Shown here: one piece after another, positions 1-5,054 of the stretch
Numbering within the stretch: the stretch's first letter is position 1
Layout of the letters: the number at the start of each line of letters is the position of its first letter
DNA from: Acidobacteriota bacterium
Lineage (GTDB): Bacteria > Acidobacteriota > Blastocatellia > Pyrinomonadales > Pyrinomonadaceae
Direction: 5' to 3'
Assembly (NCBI GenBank): GCA_013698055.1
Contig: JACCVS010000716.1
Location: 1-5,452, forward strand
DNA length: 5,452 nt
Made by a program: the position numbers and the translations under genes
Notes under the pieces: generated by a model
What the model was told of the DNA's origin: nothing
Database searches by the model: none
The model's input: the letters and a program-made list of their open reading frames with translations, nothing else

Positions 1-23
1 GCTACCCCAATTTTTATAGACAC

Positions 24-30
24 GAAGGAG
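24..30 (+). promoter_or_regulatory. Ribosome binding site that selects the GTG start of the first gene
   Basis: The purine run GAAGGAG ends 7 bases before the GTG at 38, which is ideal Shine-Dalgarno spacing. It supports a GTG start rather than the internal ATG at 68, which would remove the positively charged beginning of the signal peptide. Confidence 0.8.
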
Positions 31-37
31 ATCACCC

Positions 38-487
38 GTGAAAAAGCAAAATTTCAAAACCCTCTTGATGCTCGGTTTACTTTCGATTCTCGCAGTTTCG
101 TCCGCCAGCGCTCAATCCAATCACGAGCAACAAGCGAACATTCCGTTTTCGTTCGCCATTGCGGGACAGATTTTCCCTGCCGGTGCGTACAGAATCACAC
201 GCCTGAATCCACAATCTGATCAGGCTGCGCTGTCGATTAAAAGCGTAGATGGCCGCATGAGCAGAATCGTCTTAACCATGCCCGTCCAGTCTGGCAAACC
301 GAATGAGACAGCAATGCTGGTCTTCAAGCACTATGGCAATCAATACTTCCTCTCACAGGTCTGGATGACTGCGGATACCACAGGTCTTGAGCTACCGAAG
401 TCTCGCAGCGAACTCACGCTGGCGCGAAATATCAGGGAACCCGCGCCAAAGCAAACAGCGATAGCTCTCAATCCGCGTCGGAGGTAA
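38..487 (+). CDS. Small secreted protein of unknown function, acidobacterial type
   Basis: The protein has 149 residues and starts at GTG. Residues 1-25 form a textbook Sec signal peptide: KKQNFK charged end, a leucine-rich core, and an ASA|Q cleavage site. The mature part is about 124 residues. It opens with a segment reading roughly IPFSFAIAGQIFPAGAYRI (about residues 35-53), followed by alternating hydrophobic stretches that suggest a small beta-rich domain (SIKSVDG, MSRIVLTMPV, AMLVFKHYGNQYFLSQVW). The tail is basic and ends in NPRRR. I recognise this arrangement (signal peptide, then V/I-PF-F-V/I-G...LPAG-Y) from many uncharacterised acidobacterial proteins, but know of no assigned function. 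It is probably periplasmic or outer-membrane associated. A strong hairpin terminator follows, so it is probably the last or only gene of its transcript. The reading frame is secure; the role is unknown. Confidence 0.85.
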   Translation: MKKQNFKTLLMLGLLSILAVSSASAQSNHEQQANIPFSFAIAGQIFPAGAYRITRLNPQSDQAALSIKSVDGRMSRIVLTMPVQSGKPNETAMLVFKHYGNQYFLSQVWMTADTTGLELPKSRSELTLARNIREPAPKQTAIALNPRRR

Positions 488-548
488 GCGTACCGAAAGA
501 CGTTTACCAAAGACGCGAGGTTCGAGGTGAGCGCGCTGCGAGTCAACA

Positions 549-595
549 AACGGCGACATGAAGCCAGAGAGTCTTCATGTCGCCGTTGCATTTTA
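549..595 (+). terminator. Intrinsic terminator after the first gene
   Basis: A perfect 15-bp inverted repeat has arms 549-563 (AACGGCGACATGAAG) and 573-587, separated by a 9-base loop. It is followed by GCATTTTAT. The T-tract is short, so termination may be imperfect, but the stem is long and GC-rich. A second, small hairpin (6-bp arms AACCCT 597-602 and AGGGTT 610-615) lies directly downstream. The structure separates the first gene from the next one. Confidence 0.75.
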
Positions 596-646
596 TAACC
601 CTCAGTTGAAGGGTTCATCATCACAATCTGTGTTTCGTCGTGGTTA

Positions 647-655
647 TGGTAATAT
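647..655 (+). promoter_or_regulatory. Possible extended -10 promoter for the DUF4431-like gene
   Basis: TGG followed by TAATAT fits an extended -10 element (TGn plus a 5/6 match to TATAAT). No good -35 box sits 16-18 bases upstream. It would start transcription near 662, giving a leader of about 90 bases before the start at 755. The site is where a promoter is expected, after a terminator, but the motif alone is weak. Confidence 0.3.
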
Positions 656-754
656 CTATCTTTCAGTTAACGATCAACGGAAAAGAAATCAAAATTGCCC
701 GCGCGTTGCAGGACGCGGCTGCGATCATCAATGCCGACAGAGAGGATTCTGCGA

Positions 755-1216
755 ATGGCTGTGAAAATGTGCGCGCGGCTTTCCACGCTCTTCTTATTTC
801 TCTTCATTGCTCCTGTTTATGCTGCGGCGCAAGGCGATTGCCTTTCCTACGAGCCTACAGAAGTGCGATTGACCGGTACAATCAGCAGGAAGACTTTTCC
901 GGGGCCGCCCAACTACGAGAGTATCAGGCAGGGCGATAAGCCGGAGAAGTACTGGGTGCTTCATCTTGCCAAACCCATTTGCACAACGGCCAGCGTGGAC
1001 AATGATGCCGAAAGCGGCGTGACAGACTTACAATTGACCCTGACGGGAAAACAGTACGCTCTCTATAAAAATTTTGTCAGACGAAAAATGCGCGTGACGG
1101 TCAAGGGTAAACTCTCACACGCGATCACGGGGCATCATCACACGCCCGTCTTGATGGAAGTGGTAAATATCACCGAACCTCAGTGGGAAGAACTCAAAGT
1201 CATCGAGATTCCCTAA
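755..1216 (+). CDS. Small secreted protein, DUF4431-like
   Basis: I place the start at the ATG at 755, giving 153 residues, because GAGAGGA (740-746) lies 8 bases upstream and a clean signal peptide then begins (residues 1-25, hydrophobic LFLFLFIAPVYA core, AAA|Q cleavage). Opening the frame at 695 would add 20 non-signal residues without a ribosome site. The mature protein begins with CLSYEP, then a GTISRKTFPGPPNYESI segment, YWVLHLAKPIC, and near the end VTVKGKLSHAITGHHHTPVLMEV (about residues 114-136). I associate this arrangement with DUF4431 proteins, a family without an assigned function. Two cysteines remain after signal removal (C29 and C76) and could form a disulfide. The HHH cluster at 127-129 could contact metal or be structural. 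The Nramp gene starts 65 bases downstream on the same strand, so co-transcription is possible. The frame is secure; the family name is from memory. Confidence 0.8.
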   Translation: MAVKMCARLSTLFLFLFIAPVYAAAQGDCLSYEPTEVRLTGTISRKTFPGPPNYESIRQGDKPEKYWVLHLAKPICTTASVDNDAESGVTDLQLTLTGKQYALYKNFVRRKMRVTVKGKLSHAITGHHHTPVLMEVVNITEPQWEELKVIEIP

Positions 1217-1281
1217 TACAAACTCAAGGCTTTTGGGTATCATCGTATTTAAGAGTTTCATGAACGACGGGGAACCTCCAA

Positions 1282-2607
1282 ATGGCAGAGTCGCGCACAG
1301 CCGTTGGTGCTGCCGGGCGTCGCTTACTGCGGCGCGGCGCTCGCAGTGTGCGGCGGACATTCTCGGCGCGCAAAGGCTTGTTCGCCTACCTTGCGATTTT
1401 AGGCCCCGGCATGATCGCGGCCAGCGCCGGCAATGATGCGGGCGGCATCGCGACCTACGCATCTGTGGGCGCGGATCACGGCTATCGCCTCCTCTGGGTT
1501 CTTATTCCAATCACAATCAGCCTCGGTATCGTGCAGGAGATGTGCGCGCGGATGGGCGCTGTTACGGGCAAGGGTCTGGCCGAGTTGATCCGCGAGCGCT
1601 TCGGCGTGCGCTGGATGGTGCTCGTCATGTTCGCGCTCCTGATTGCCAACGGCGGCGTCACCATCTCCGAGTTTTTAGGCATCGCTGCGGCGAGCGAACT
1701 CTTCGGGATTCCACGTTATGTTTCCGTTCCACTGGCCGCCTTTGCCGTCTGGTGGCTCGTAGTCAAGAGTTCGTACAAGCGCGTCGAGCGCGTCTTCCTT
1801 GTGATGTCCCTTGTCTTTCTGGGTTACATCATCTCTGCCTTTCTCGCCAAGCCCGTCTGGGGAGATGTCGCCCGCGCGATTGTCAGACCCAGCTTTGATT
1901 TCAGTGCCGCCTTTCTCTTCACGTTCGTCGCGGTTGTCGGCACGACCATCTCGCCTTACATGCAGGTCTTCGTACAATCTTCGGTCGTCGAGAAAGGGGT
2001 CACGCCGGAAGATTACAAGTGGACGCGAGCGGACGTGTGGACGGGCACTATCTTCGCCATGATGATCGTCTTCTTCATTATCATTTCGACAGCGGCAACA
2101 CTGCACACACAAACCCCGCCGCAACATATTGAGACAGCCGCAGACGCCGCGCGCGCGCTGGAGCCGCTGGCAGGTCGCTACGCCGGAGCGCTTTTCGCCA
2201 TCGGATTATTTGGAGCCTCAATGCTGGCGGCAGGTGTGCTACCGCTAGCGACCGCTTATTCCATTACCGAGGCTCTCGGATATGAGAAAGGCGTCTCGCG
2301 GAGTTTCCGTGAAGCGCCCATCTTTATCGGCATCTTCACTTCGCTTGTGGTCGTCGGCGCAGTTGTGGCGATGATGCCGGGGTTGCCGCTGATTGATGCT
2401 CTCTTGAACATGCAGGTCATCAACGGATTGCTGTTGCCCGTCCTGCTCATCGCTATCCTGCGCCTCGTCAATGATAAAGAAGTGATGGGTGAACACACGA
2501 ACGGCCTCATTTATAACGTTGCCGCGTGGCTGACCGCGATTATCGTCTCAGCACTGTCGCTATTCTTCATCGTGACGAAAATCTTTCCGGGCATTTTTCC
2601 GAAGTAA
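1282..2607 (+). CDS. Nramp-family divalent metal cation transporter, divergent binding site
   Basis: The 441-residue integral membrane protein has about 11 hydrophobic segments, normal for Nramp/SLC11 secondary transporters, which move divalent metal ions across the inner membrane. Hallmarks are the first-helix motif GPGMIAASAGNDAGGIATYASVGA (residues 41-64), NGGVTISEFLGIAAA (123-137) with FGIP after it, YKRVERVFLVMS (165-176), and VGTTISPYMQ (219-228) in helix 6. In classical MntH the helix 1 metal site is DPGN and the helix 6 site is MPH. Here they read DAGG (D52 kept, Asn replaced by G55) and SPY (Met replaced by S224, His by Y226). This suggests a non-MntH subgroup, perhaps related to Nramp-related magnesium transporters, so I give no gene symbol. 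The first 31 residues are arginine-rich and precede helix 1. The start ATG has a modest GGGGA-type ribosome site (about 1270-1274). No clear terminator follows. Confidence 0.88.
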   Translation: MAESRTAVGAAGRRLLRRGARSVRRTFSARKGLFAYLAILGPGMIAASAGNDAGGIATYASVGADHGYRLLWVLIPITISLGIVQEMCARMGAVTGKGLAELIRERFGVRWMVLVMFALLIANGGVTISEFLGIAAASELFGIPRYVSVPLAAFAVWWLVVKSSYKRVERVFLVMSLVFLGYIISAFLAKPVWGDVARAIVRPSFDFSAAFLFTFVAVVGTTISPYMQVFVQSSVVEKGVTPEDYKWTRADVWTGTIFAMMIVFFIIISTAATLHTQTPPQHIETAADAARALEPLAGRYAGALFAIGLFGASMLAAGVLPLATAYSITEALGYEKGVSRSFREAPIFIGIFTSLVVVGAVVAMMPGLPLIDALLNMQVINGLLLPVLLIAILRLVNDKEVMGEHTNGLIYNVAAWLTAIIVSALSLFFIVTKIFPGIFPK

Positions 2608-2715
2608 GCAGGGCTGTTTTTCTTTTTCCGCTCGCAAATGTCGCCCGATAATGGTAAAAGGAGTCGCCAAGCACTCGGACTTGCCTGATTGGTCTTCAGA
2701 GGAATCACCGTTGCT

Positions 2716-3522
2716 GTGACCCGTCCCCGCTCCAAAAATCGTTTCATCTTCTTTCTCTTAGTGGCAGCCTTTGTCGTGCTGGCGCTCTACCTCCTGCACA
2801 TGTTCGAGCCTTCGCTCAGAGCGCGCTTTGTGCATGGGCAGTATTCCTCGCCGGAGGCCGAAGCTCAGGCGACCGCATCCTTCCAGACGGTGCTATACTT
2901 GGTCAGGCTCGCGCTCTGGATGAGTCTGGCGATCATCATCATTCGGGCGCTGGCTGACCTCATCTTCGGGACGATTTTTCGCCTTCGCAGAGGCTACGAA
3001 GCACCCTCGCTGATTCGTAATATCTTCTCGATAGTCGCGTATATCGTCAGCTTCGTCGTCATCTTCAAGCAGTTCTACCCGGAAGTCGGACTCGGCGCTC
3101 TTTTCACCACGTCGGCTGTGGTCGGTGCGATCATCGGTCTGGCTCTACAGGACACGCTGGGCAATTTCTTCGCGGGCATTTCCCTTCACGCGGATAAACC
3201 TTTTCAGGTGGGCGATGTGGTGACGGTCGGCCAGCGCACCGGCGTTGTCGAGAGCATTACCTGGCGCGCGGTCAAGATCAGAACCTTCACCAACCATATT
3301 GTGCTGGCGAGCCACAGCAGCGTCTCTAAAGAAGCCATCGAGGTCTGCCCACGTGACAATTTGAACGCGCGCCTCGTCTTTTTCAATACCCTCTATACAG
3401 ATTCTCCCGCCAAGACCATCCATATCGTTCGCGAAGCCGTGCGTGAGGCGGATAATGTCTCGCCGAAGATCACGCCCATCGTCCGCATCCGCAACCTCGG
3501 CGATAGCGGCGTGGAGTACTAA
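2716..3522 (+). CDS. MscS-family mechanosensitive channel, N-terminal fragment ending at premature TAA
   Basis: This fragment has 268 residues. I chose the GTG at 2716 because AGAGGA (2698-2703) lies 12 bases upstream. The alternative TTG at 2689 directly follows an in-frame stop, lacks a well-spaced ribosome site and adds nine residues. Hydrophobic segments lie at about 9-30, 58-84 and 102-120, then the pore-lining helix at about 128-155 (LFTTSAVVGAIIGLALQDTLGNFFAGI), the MscS signature region with GLALQ-TLGNF. The beta domain follows (DKPFQVGDVVTVGQRTGVVESITWRAVKIRTF, about 160-191). The C-terminal alpha-beta domain begins near 220 and is cut at residue 268 in the middle of its sheet. MscS proteins open under membrane tension in the inner membrane and release solutes on osmotic downshift. 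Without the end of this domain the fragment may not assemble as a stable heptamer. It shares a frame with the following CDS. Confidence 0.75.
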   Translation: MTRPRSKNRFIFFLLVAAFVVLALYLLHMFEPSLRARFVHGQYSSPEAEAQATASFQTVLYLVRLALWMSLAIIIIRALADLIFGTIFRLRRGYEAPSLIRNIFSIVAYIVSFVVIFKQFYPEVGLGALFTTSAVVGAIIGLALQDTLGNFFAGISLHADKPFQVGDVVTVGQRTGVVESITWRAVKIRTFTNHIVLASHSSVSKEAIEVCPRDNLNARLVFFNTLYTDSPAKTIHIVREAVREADNVSPKITPIVRIRNLGDSGVEY

Positions 3523-3678
3523 ATCAAATACTGGCTGATAGACTACGCCAAATATAACGACACGGACGCGCTCGTCCGCCAGCGCGTCTGGTACGCATTC
3601 CGCCGCGCCGGGCTGAACTTTGCCTTCCCGACGCGCACCCTGCACGTCGAGCGCAAGACAAAGGCGGACGGCACGCAG

Positions 3679-4179
3679 ATGGACGGGAGCGGCTTCATCG
3701 AGCGGCTTTCTGCCGTTGACATCTTCGCGCCTCTTTCCACTGAAGAAACTGCGCGGCTGGCCGGAGCCTCAGTCAGCCACGTTTTTGCGCCCGGCGAAAT
3801 TGTCATCCGCGCGGGCGACGAAGGCTCAAGCATGTTCGTCGTGCATGGCGGGCGCGTCAGTGTACAGATTACCGATAACGGTAAACCGCGCACCGTCGCC
3901 GTACTCAAAGACGGCGACTTTTTCGGCGAGATGGCTCTCTTTACGGGCGAGCCGCGAGCCGCAAACGTCGTTGCTTTGGAAGAAACGGAAGTTCTGGAAA
4001 TAGGCCATCAGGCGATGAAACATCTTTTCGATACCAATCCTGACCTCGTTGACTCCCTCAGCCACATCATTGCCGAGCGAAAAGTCGGTCTTAACGCAAA
4101 ACCTGAAAATGGAGATAATGTGGAAGTGGAATCCGAAGGCATCATCGCCTCGATCAAACGATTCTTCGGGTTTGATTGA
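3679..4179 (+). CDS. Cyclic-nucleotide-binding domain, C-terminal part of the interrupted channel gene
   Basis: The fragment has 166 residues if started at the ATG at 3679, the first standard start codon after the TAA at 3520-3522. The open, conserved frame reaches back to 3523. It has the CAP/PKA-type beta-barrel: IFAPLSTEETARLA (15-28), FAPGEIVIRAGDEGSSMFVVHGGRVSV (36-62), then the phosphate-binding cassette FGEMALFTGEPRAANV (82-97). The two residues that normally hold the cyclic phosphate and ribose are present, E84 and R93. Alanine follows R93, as in cAMP-type sites, where cGMP-gated channels usually carry threonine. In the intact protein this domain would hang below the channel in the cytoplasm and couple ligand binding to gating. 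Alone it would be a soluble cNMP-binding fragment. A purine patch (about 3660-3667) upstream of 3679 is probably just coding sequence. Independent translation is unproven. Confidence 0.65.
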   Translation: MDGSGFIERLSAVDIFAPLSTEETARLAGASVSHVFAPGEIVIRAGDEGSSMFVVHGGRVSVQITDNGKPRTVAVLKDGDFFGEMALFTGEPRAANVVALEETEVLEIGHQAMKHLFDTNPDLVDSLSHIIAERKVGLNAKPENGDNVEVESEGIIASIKRFFGFD

Positions 4180-4292
4180 AGCCCGCACATATCATCTCGC
4201 ACGATCTAACTTCAATTATTTTGCAACTTGGCTCTGTGACACTGCTTTCTTGATAGTGTTCAAGATGACGCAAAAAATTTCCCTCCATCAGA

Positions 4293-4313
4293 CTTGACAA
4301 GAAGAGACTCAGG
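4293..4313 (+). promoter_or_regulatory. HAIR-like dyad (candidate HspR operator) inside the hsp20 promoter
   Basis: CTTGACA, seven bases, ACTCAGG. The HspR-associated inverted repeat (HAIR) known from Streptomyces and Deinococcus is CTTGAGT-N7-ACTCAAG. This site has the same half-site length and spacing and matches 11 of 14 positions. It covers the -35 box and most of the spacer, where a repressor would block RNA polymerase. Part of the left match comes from the TTGACA box itself, so chance is a real alternative. No CIRCE element (HrcA operator) is seen. Confidence 0.35.
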
Positions 4314-4322
4314 ATTTATTAT
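4294..4322 (+). promoter_or_regulatory. Sigma70-type promoter for hsp20
   Basis: A perfect -35 box TTGACA (4294-4299) is separated by 17 bases from TATTAT (4317-4322, 5/6 match to TATAAT). Transcription would start near 4329, giving a leader of about 90 bases before the hsp20 ATG at 4419. It is the best promoter match in the window and sits directly ahead of the heat-shock genes. It does not resemble an E. coli-type sigma32 promoter, so heat control would have to come from a repressor or from the RNA leader. Confidence 0.7.
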
Positions 4323-4336
4323 CCGCCTGTGCTCAT

Positions 4337-4388
4337 CAGCCAAAACCTTCATAAGTTCATAGGATTTTGGCTGGAGTTAGCCTAAAAT
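4337..4388 (+). promoter_or_regulatory. hsp20 leader with two mutually exclusive hairpins
   Basis: Hairpin 1 pairs CAGCCAAAA (4337-4345) with TTTTGGCTG (4365-4373). It extends past a bulged A4364 by CC/GG and one more pair, with a loop of about 12 bases. Hairpin 2 pairs ATTTTGGCT (4364-4372) with AGCC-T-AAAAT (4379-4388), nine pairs with one bulged T and a 6-base loop. Both need 4364-4372, so only one can form at a time. The real ribosome site (4402-4409) lies just downstream of both. The pattern suggests a switching leader, but a functional role is inference. Confidence 0.4.
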
Positions 4389-4401
4389 TAAGAACTACTG
4401 G

Positions 4402-4409
4402 AAAGGGAG
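4402..4409 (+). promoter_or_regulatory. Ribosome binding site of hsp20
   Basis: AAAGGGAG ends 9 bases before the ATG at 4419. It lies between GAACT (4392-4396) and AGTTC (4411-4415), which could pair in a weak 5-bp stem with the ribosome site in the loop. Confidence 0.75.
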
Positions 4410-4418
4410 AAGTTCATT

Positions 4419-4958
4419 ATGAGCATCGTTCGTTACGACCCGTTTCGCGACTTACGCAGCCTTCAGGACGAAGTCAATCGCCTGTTTTCCACCAATCTGT
4501 CACGTGTTTTCGGCGATGAGGGCATCGCTCGCGGGGCCTGGAATCCGAACGTAGATATCTACGAGAGCAAGGATCAGATTGTGATTGAAGCGGAGTTACC
4601 GGGCATGAGCCGCGAGGATTTTGATCTTTCGTTCGAGAATAACATCATCACTCTGCGCGGCGAGCGTCGCTTTGAGAAGAAAGATGAGTCGGACAATTAT
4701 CACCGCGTCGAGCGGTCTTACGGCTCTTTCACGCGTTCGTTTACCCTGCCGCCGACCGTAACAGGAGAGGGCATCACGGCTGAATATCGCAACGGCGTCC
4801 TGCGCGTCACCCTCCAAAAACGTGAGGAAGTCAAAGCGCGGCGCATAGAGATTCAGGGCGAGGGCGATGAAGCCAAAGCTTCCCGCACCATCGAAACGAA
4901 GACCGAAAGTTCCGGGAATGAGAAAACAGGCAATGCGATGAAAGCATCGGGTAGGTAA
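4419..4958 (+). CDS. hsp20: Hsp20 / alpha-crystallin-type small heat-shock protein
   Basis: The protein has 179 residues and starts at ATG with a good ribosome site. It is an ATP-independent cytoplasmic holdase that coats unfolding proteins and passes them to DnaK/ClpB for recovery. The N-terminal arm has the class A opening MSIVRYDPFRDLRSLQDEVNRLF (1-23). The alpha-crystallin domain runs from about 41 to 134: WNPNVDIYESKDQIVIEAELPG, ITLRGERR, the dimerisation-loop region around YHRVERSYGSFTRSFTLP, and the family signature YRNGVLRVTLQK (123-134). The IxI anchor that docks into neighbouring subunits is I143-E-I145. After it comes a 33-residue polar tail rich in E, K, S, T and G, longer than in most bacterial Hsp20 proteins. 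The leader carries a strong promoter, a HAIR-like dyad and alternative hairpins, all plausible heat-control devices. clpB starts 96 bases downstream on the same strand. Confidence 0.95.
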   Translation: MSIVRYDPFRDLRSLQDEVNRLFSTNLSRVFGDEGIARGAWNPNVDIYESKDQIVIEAELPGMSREDFDLSFENNIITLRGERRFEKKDESDNYHRVERSYGSFTRSFTLPPTVTGEGITAEYRNGVLRVTLQKREEVKARRIEIQGEGDEAKASRTIETKTESSGNEKTGNAMKASGR

Positions 4959-4967
4959 GTAAGTACA

Positions 4968-5044
4968 GCGACAAGTGTTGAGTGACAAGTGACAAGTTAA
5001 AGGCTTATTCTTGCTTGTCACTCATCGCTTGTCACTTGTCACTG
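4968..5044. repeat. Palindrome made of 7-bp tandem repeats between hsp20 and clpB
   Basis: The left arm is four heptads in a row: GCGACAA, GTGTTGA, GTGACAA, GTGACAA (4968-4995). The right arm is four heptads of the complement: CTTGTCA, CTCATCG, CTTGTCA, CTTGTCA (5014-5041). A 16-bp perfect inverted repeat links 4981-4996 with 5028-5043. Because the units repeat, other registers also pair, for example 4979-4989 with 5014-5024 (11 bp). It looks like a small dispersed intergenic repeat, but only one copy is visible here. Confidence 0.8.
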
Positions 5045-5051
5045 TTTTTTT
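4981..5051 (+). terminator. Terminator-like hairpin with T-tract at the hsp20-clpB junction
   Basis: The perfect 16-bp stem (arms 4981-4996 and 5028-5043) is followed after one G by seven T residues (5045-5051). This is the form of an intrinsic terminator for hsp20, although the loop is 31 bases in the longest register. The T-tract ends only 3 bases before the clpB start codon, so read-through transcripts would carry the whole structure as the immediate leader of clpB. Confidence 0.6.
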
Positions 5052-5054
5052 ATT

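Larger units (their letters stand above)
2716..4179 (+). pseudogene. MscS-type channel with C-terminal cyclic-nucleotide-binding domain, interrupted by an in-frame TAA
   Basis: From the GTG at 2716 to the TGA at 4177-4179 there is one continuous reading frame of 487 codons, broken only by TAA at 3520-3522 (codon 269). Sequence on both sides is recognisable and in register. Before the stop are the MscS pore helix and beta domain. Directly after it comes IKYWLIDYAKYNDTDALVRQ and then RAGLNFAFPTRTLH, the usual end of an MscS C-terminal domain, followed by a cyclic-nucleotide-binding domain. The local text GVEY-stop-IKYW fits a lost Glu, Lys or Gln codon (GAA, AAA or CAA to TAA, one base). The intact form would resemble the bacterial cyclic-nucleotide-gated members of the MscS superfamily. 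The rest of the frame shows no decay, so this is a recent nonsense mutation, a sequencing error, or less likely read-through. The two pieces are listed separately. Confidence 0.75.

Noticed and set aside
640..939. Open frame of 99 codons starting near 640, with FQLTINGKEIKIARALQDAAAIINADRE at its beginning
   Set aside because: It overlaps the well-supported secreted-protein gene in another frame, has no ribosome site, and its second half is the cysteine- and arginine-rich text typical of an out-of-frame reading. The first part looks protein-like but is too short to name.
1675..2127. Long minus-strand frame opposite the Nramp gene
   Set aside because: Its translation is rich in R, D and H without hydrophobic structure, as expected from the antisense of a membrane-protein gene. 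There is no ribosome site.
2647..2652. GATAAT as a -10 box for the channel gene
   Set aside because: The position is plausible, but only a poor T-rich -35 (TTTTCC) lies upstream, so it is not strong enough to list as a promoter.
3145..3645. Minus-strand frame of 166 codons across the channel gene, spanning the internal stop
   Set aside because: It is the antisense shadow of a conserved MscS coding region; no recognisable domain.
4249..4264. CTTGA-N6-TCAAG dyad upstream of the hsp20 promoter as a second HAIR site
   Set aside because: The half-sites are right, but the gap between them is 6 bases where HAIR needs 11, so it would not present the same operator geometry.
4968..5044. CRISPR array or mobile-element ends for the repeats after hsp20
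   Set aside because: The units are 7 bp without spacers, and no transposase or target duplication is visible; a hairpin or dispersed repeat is the better reading.
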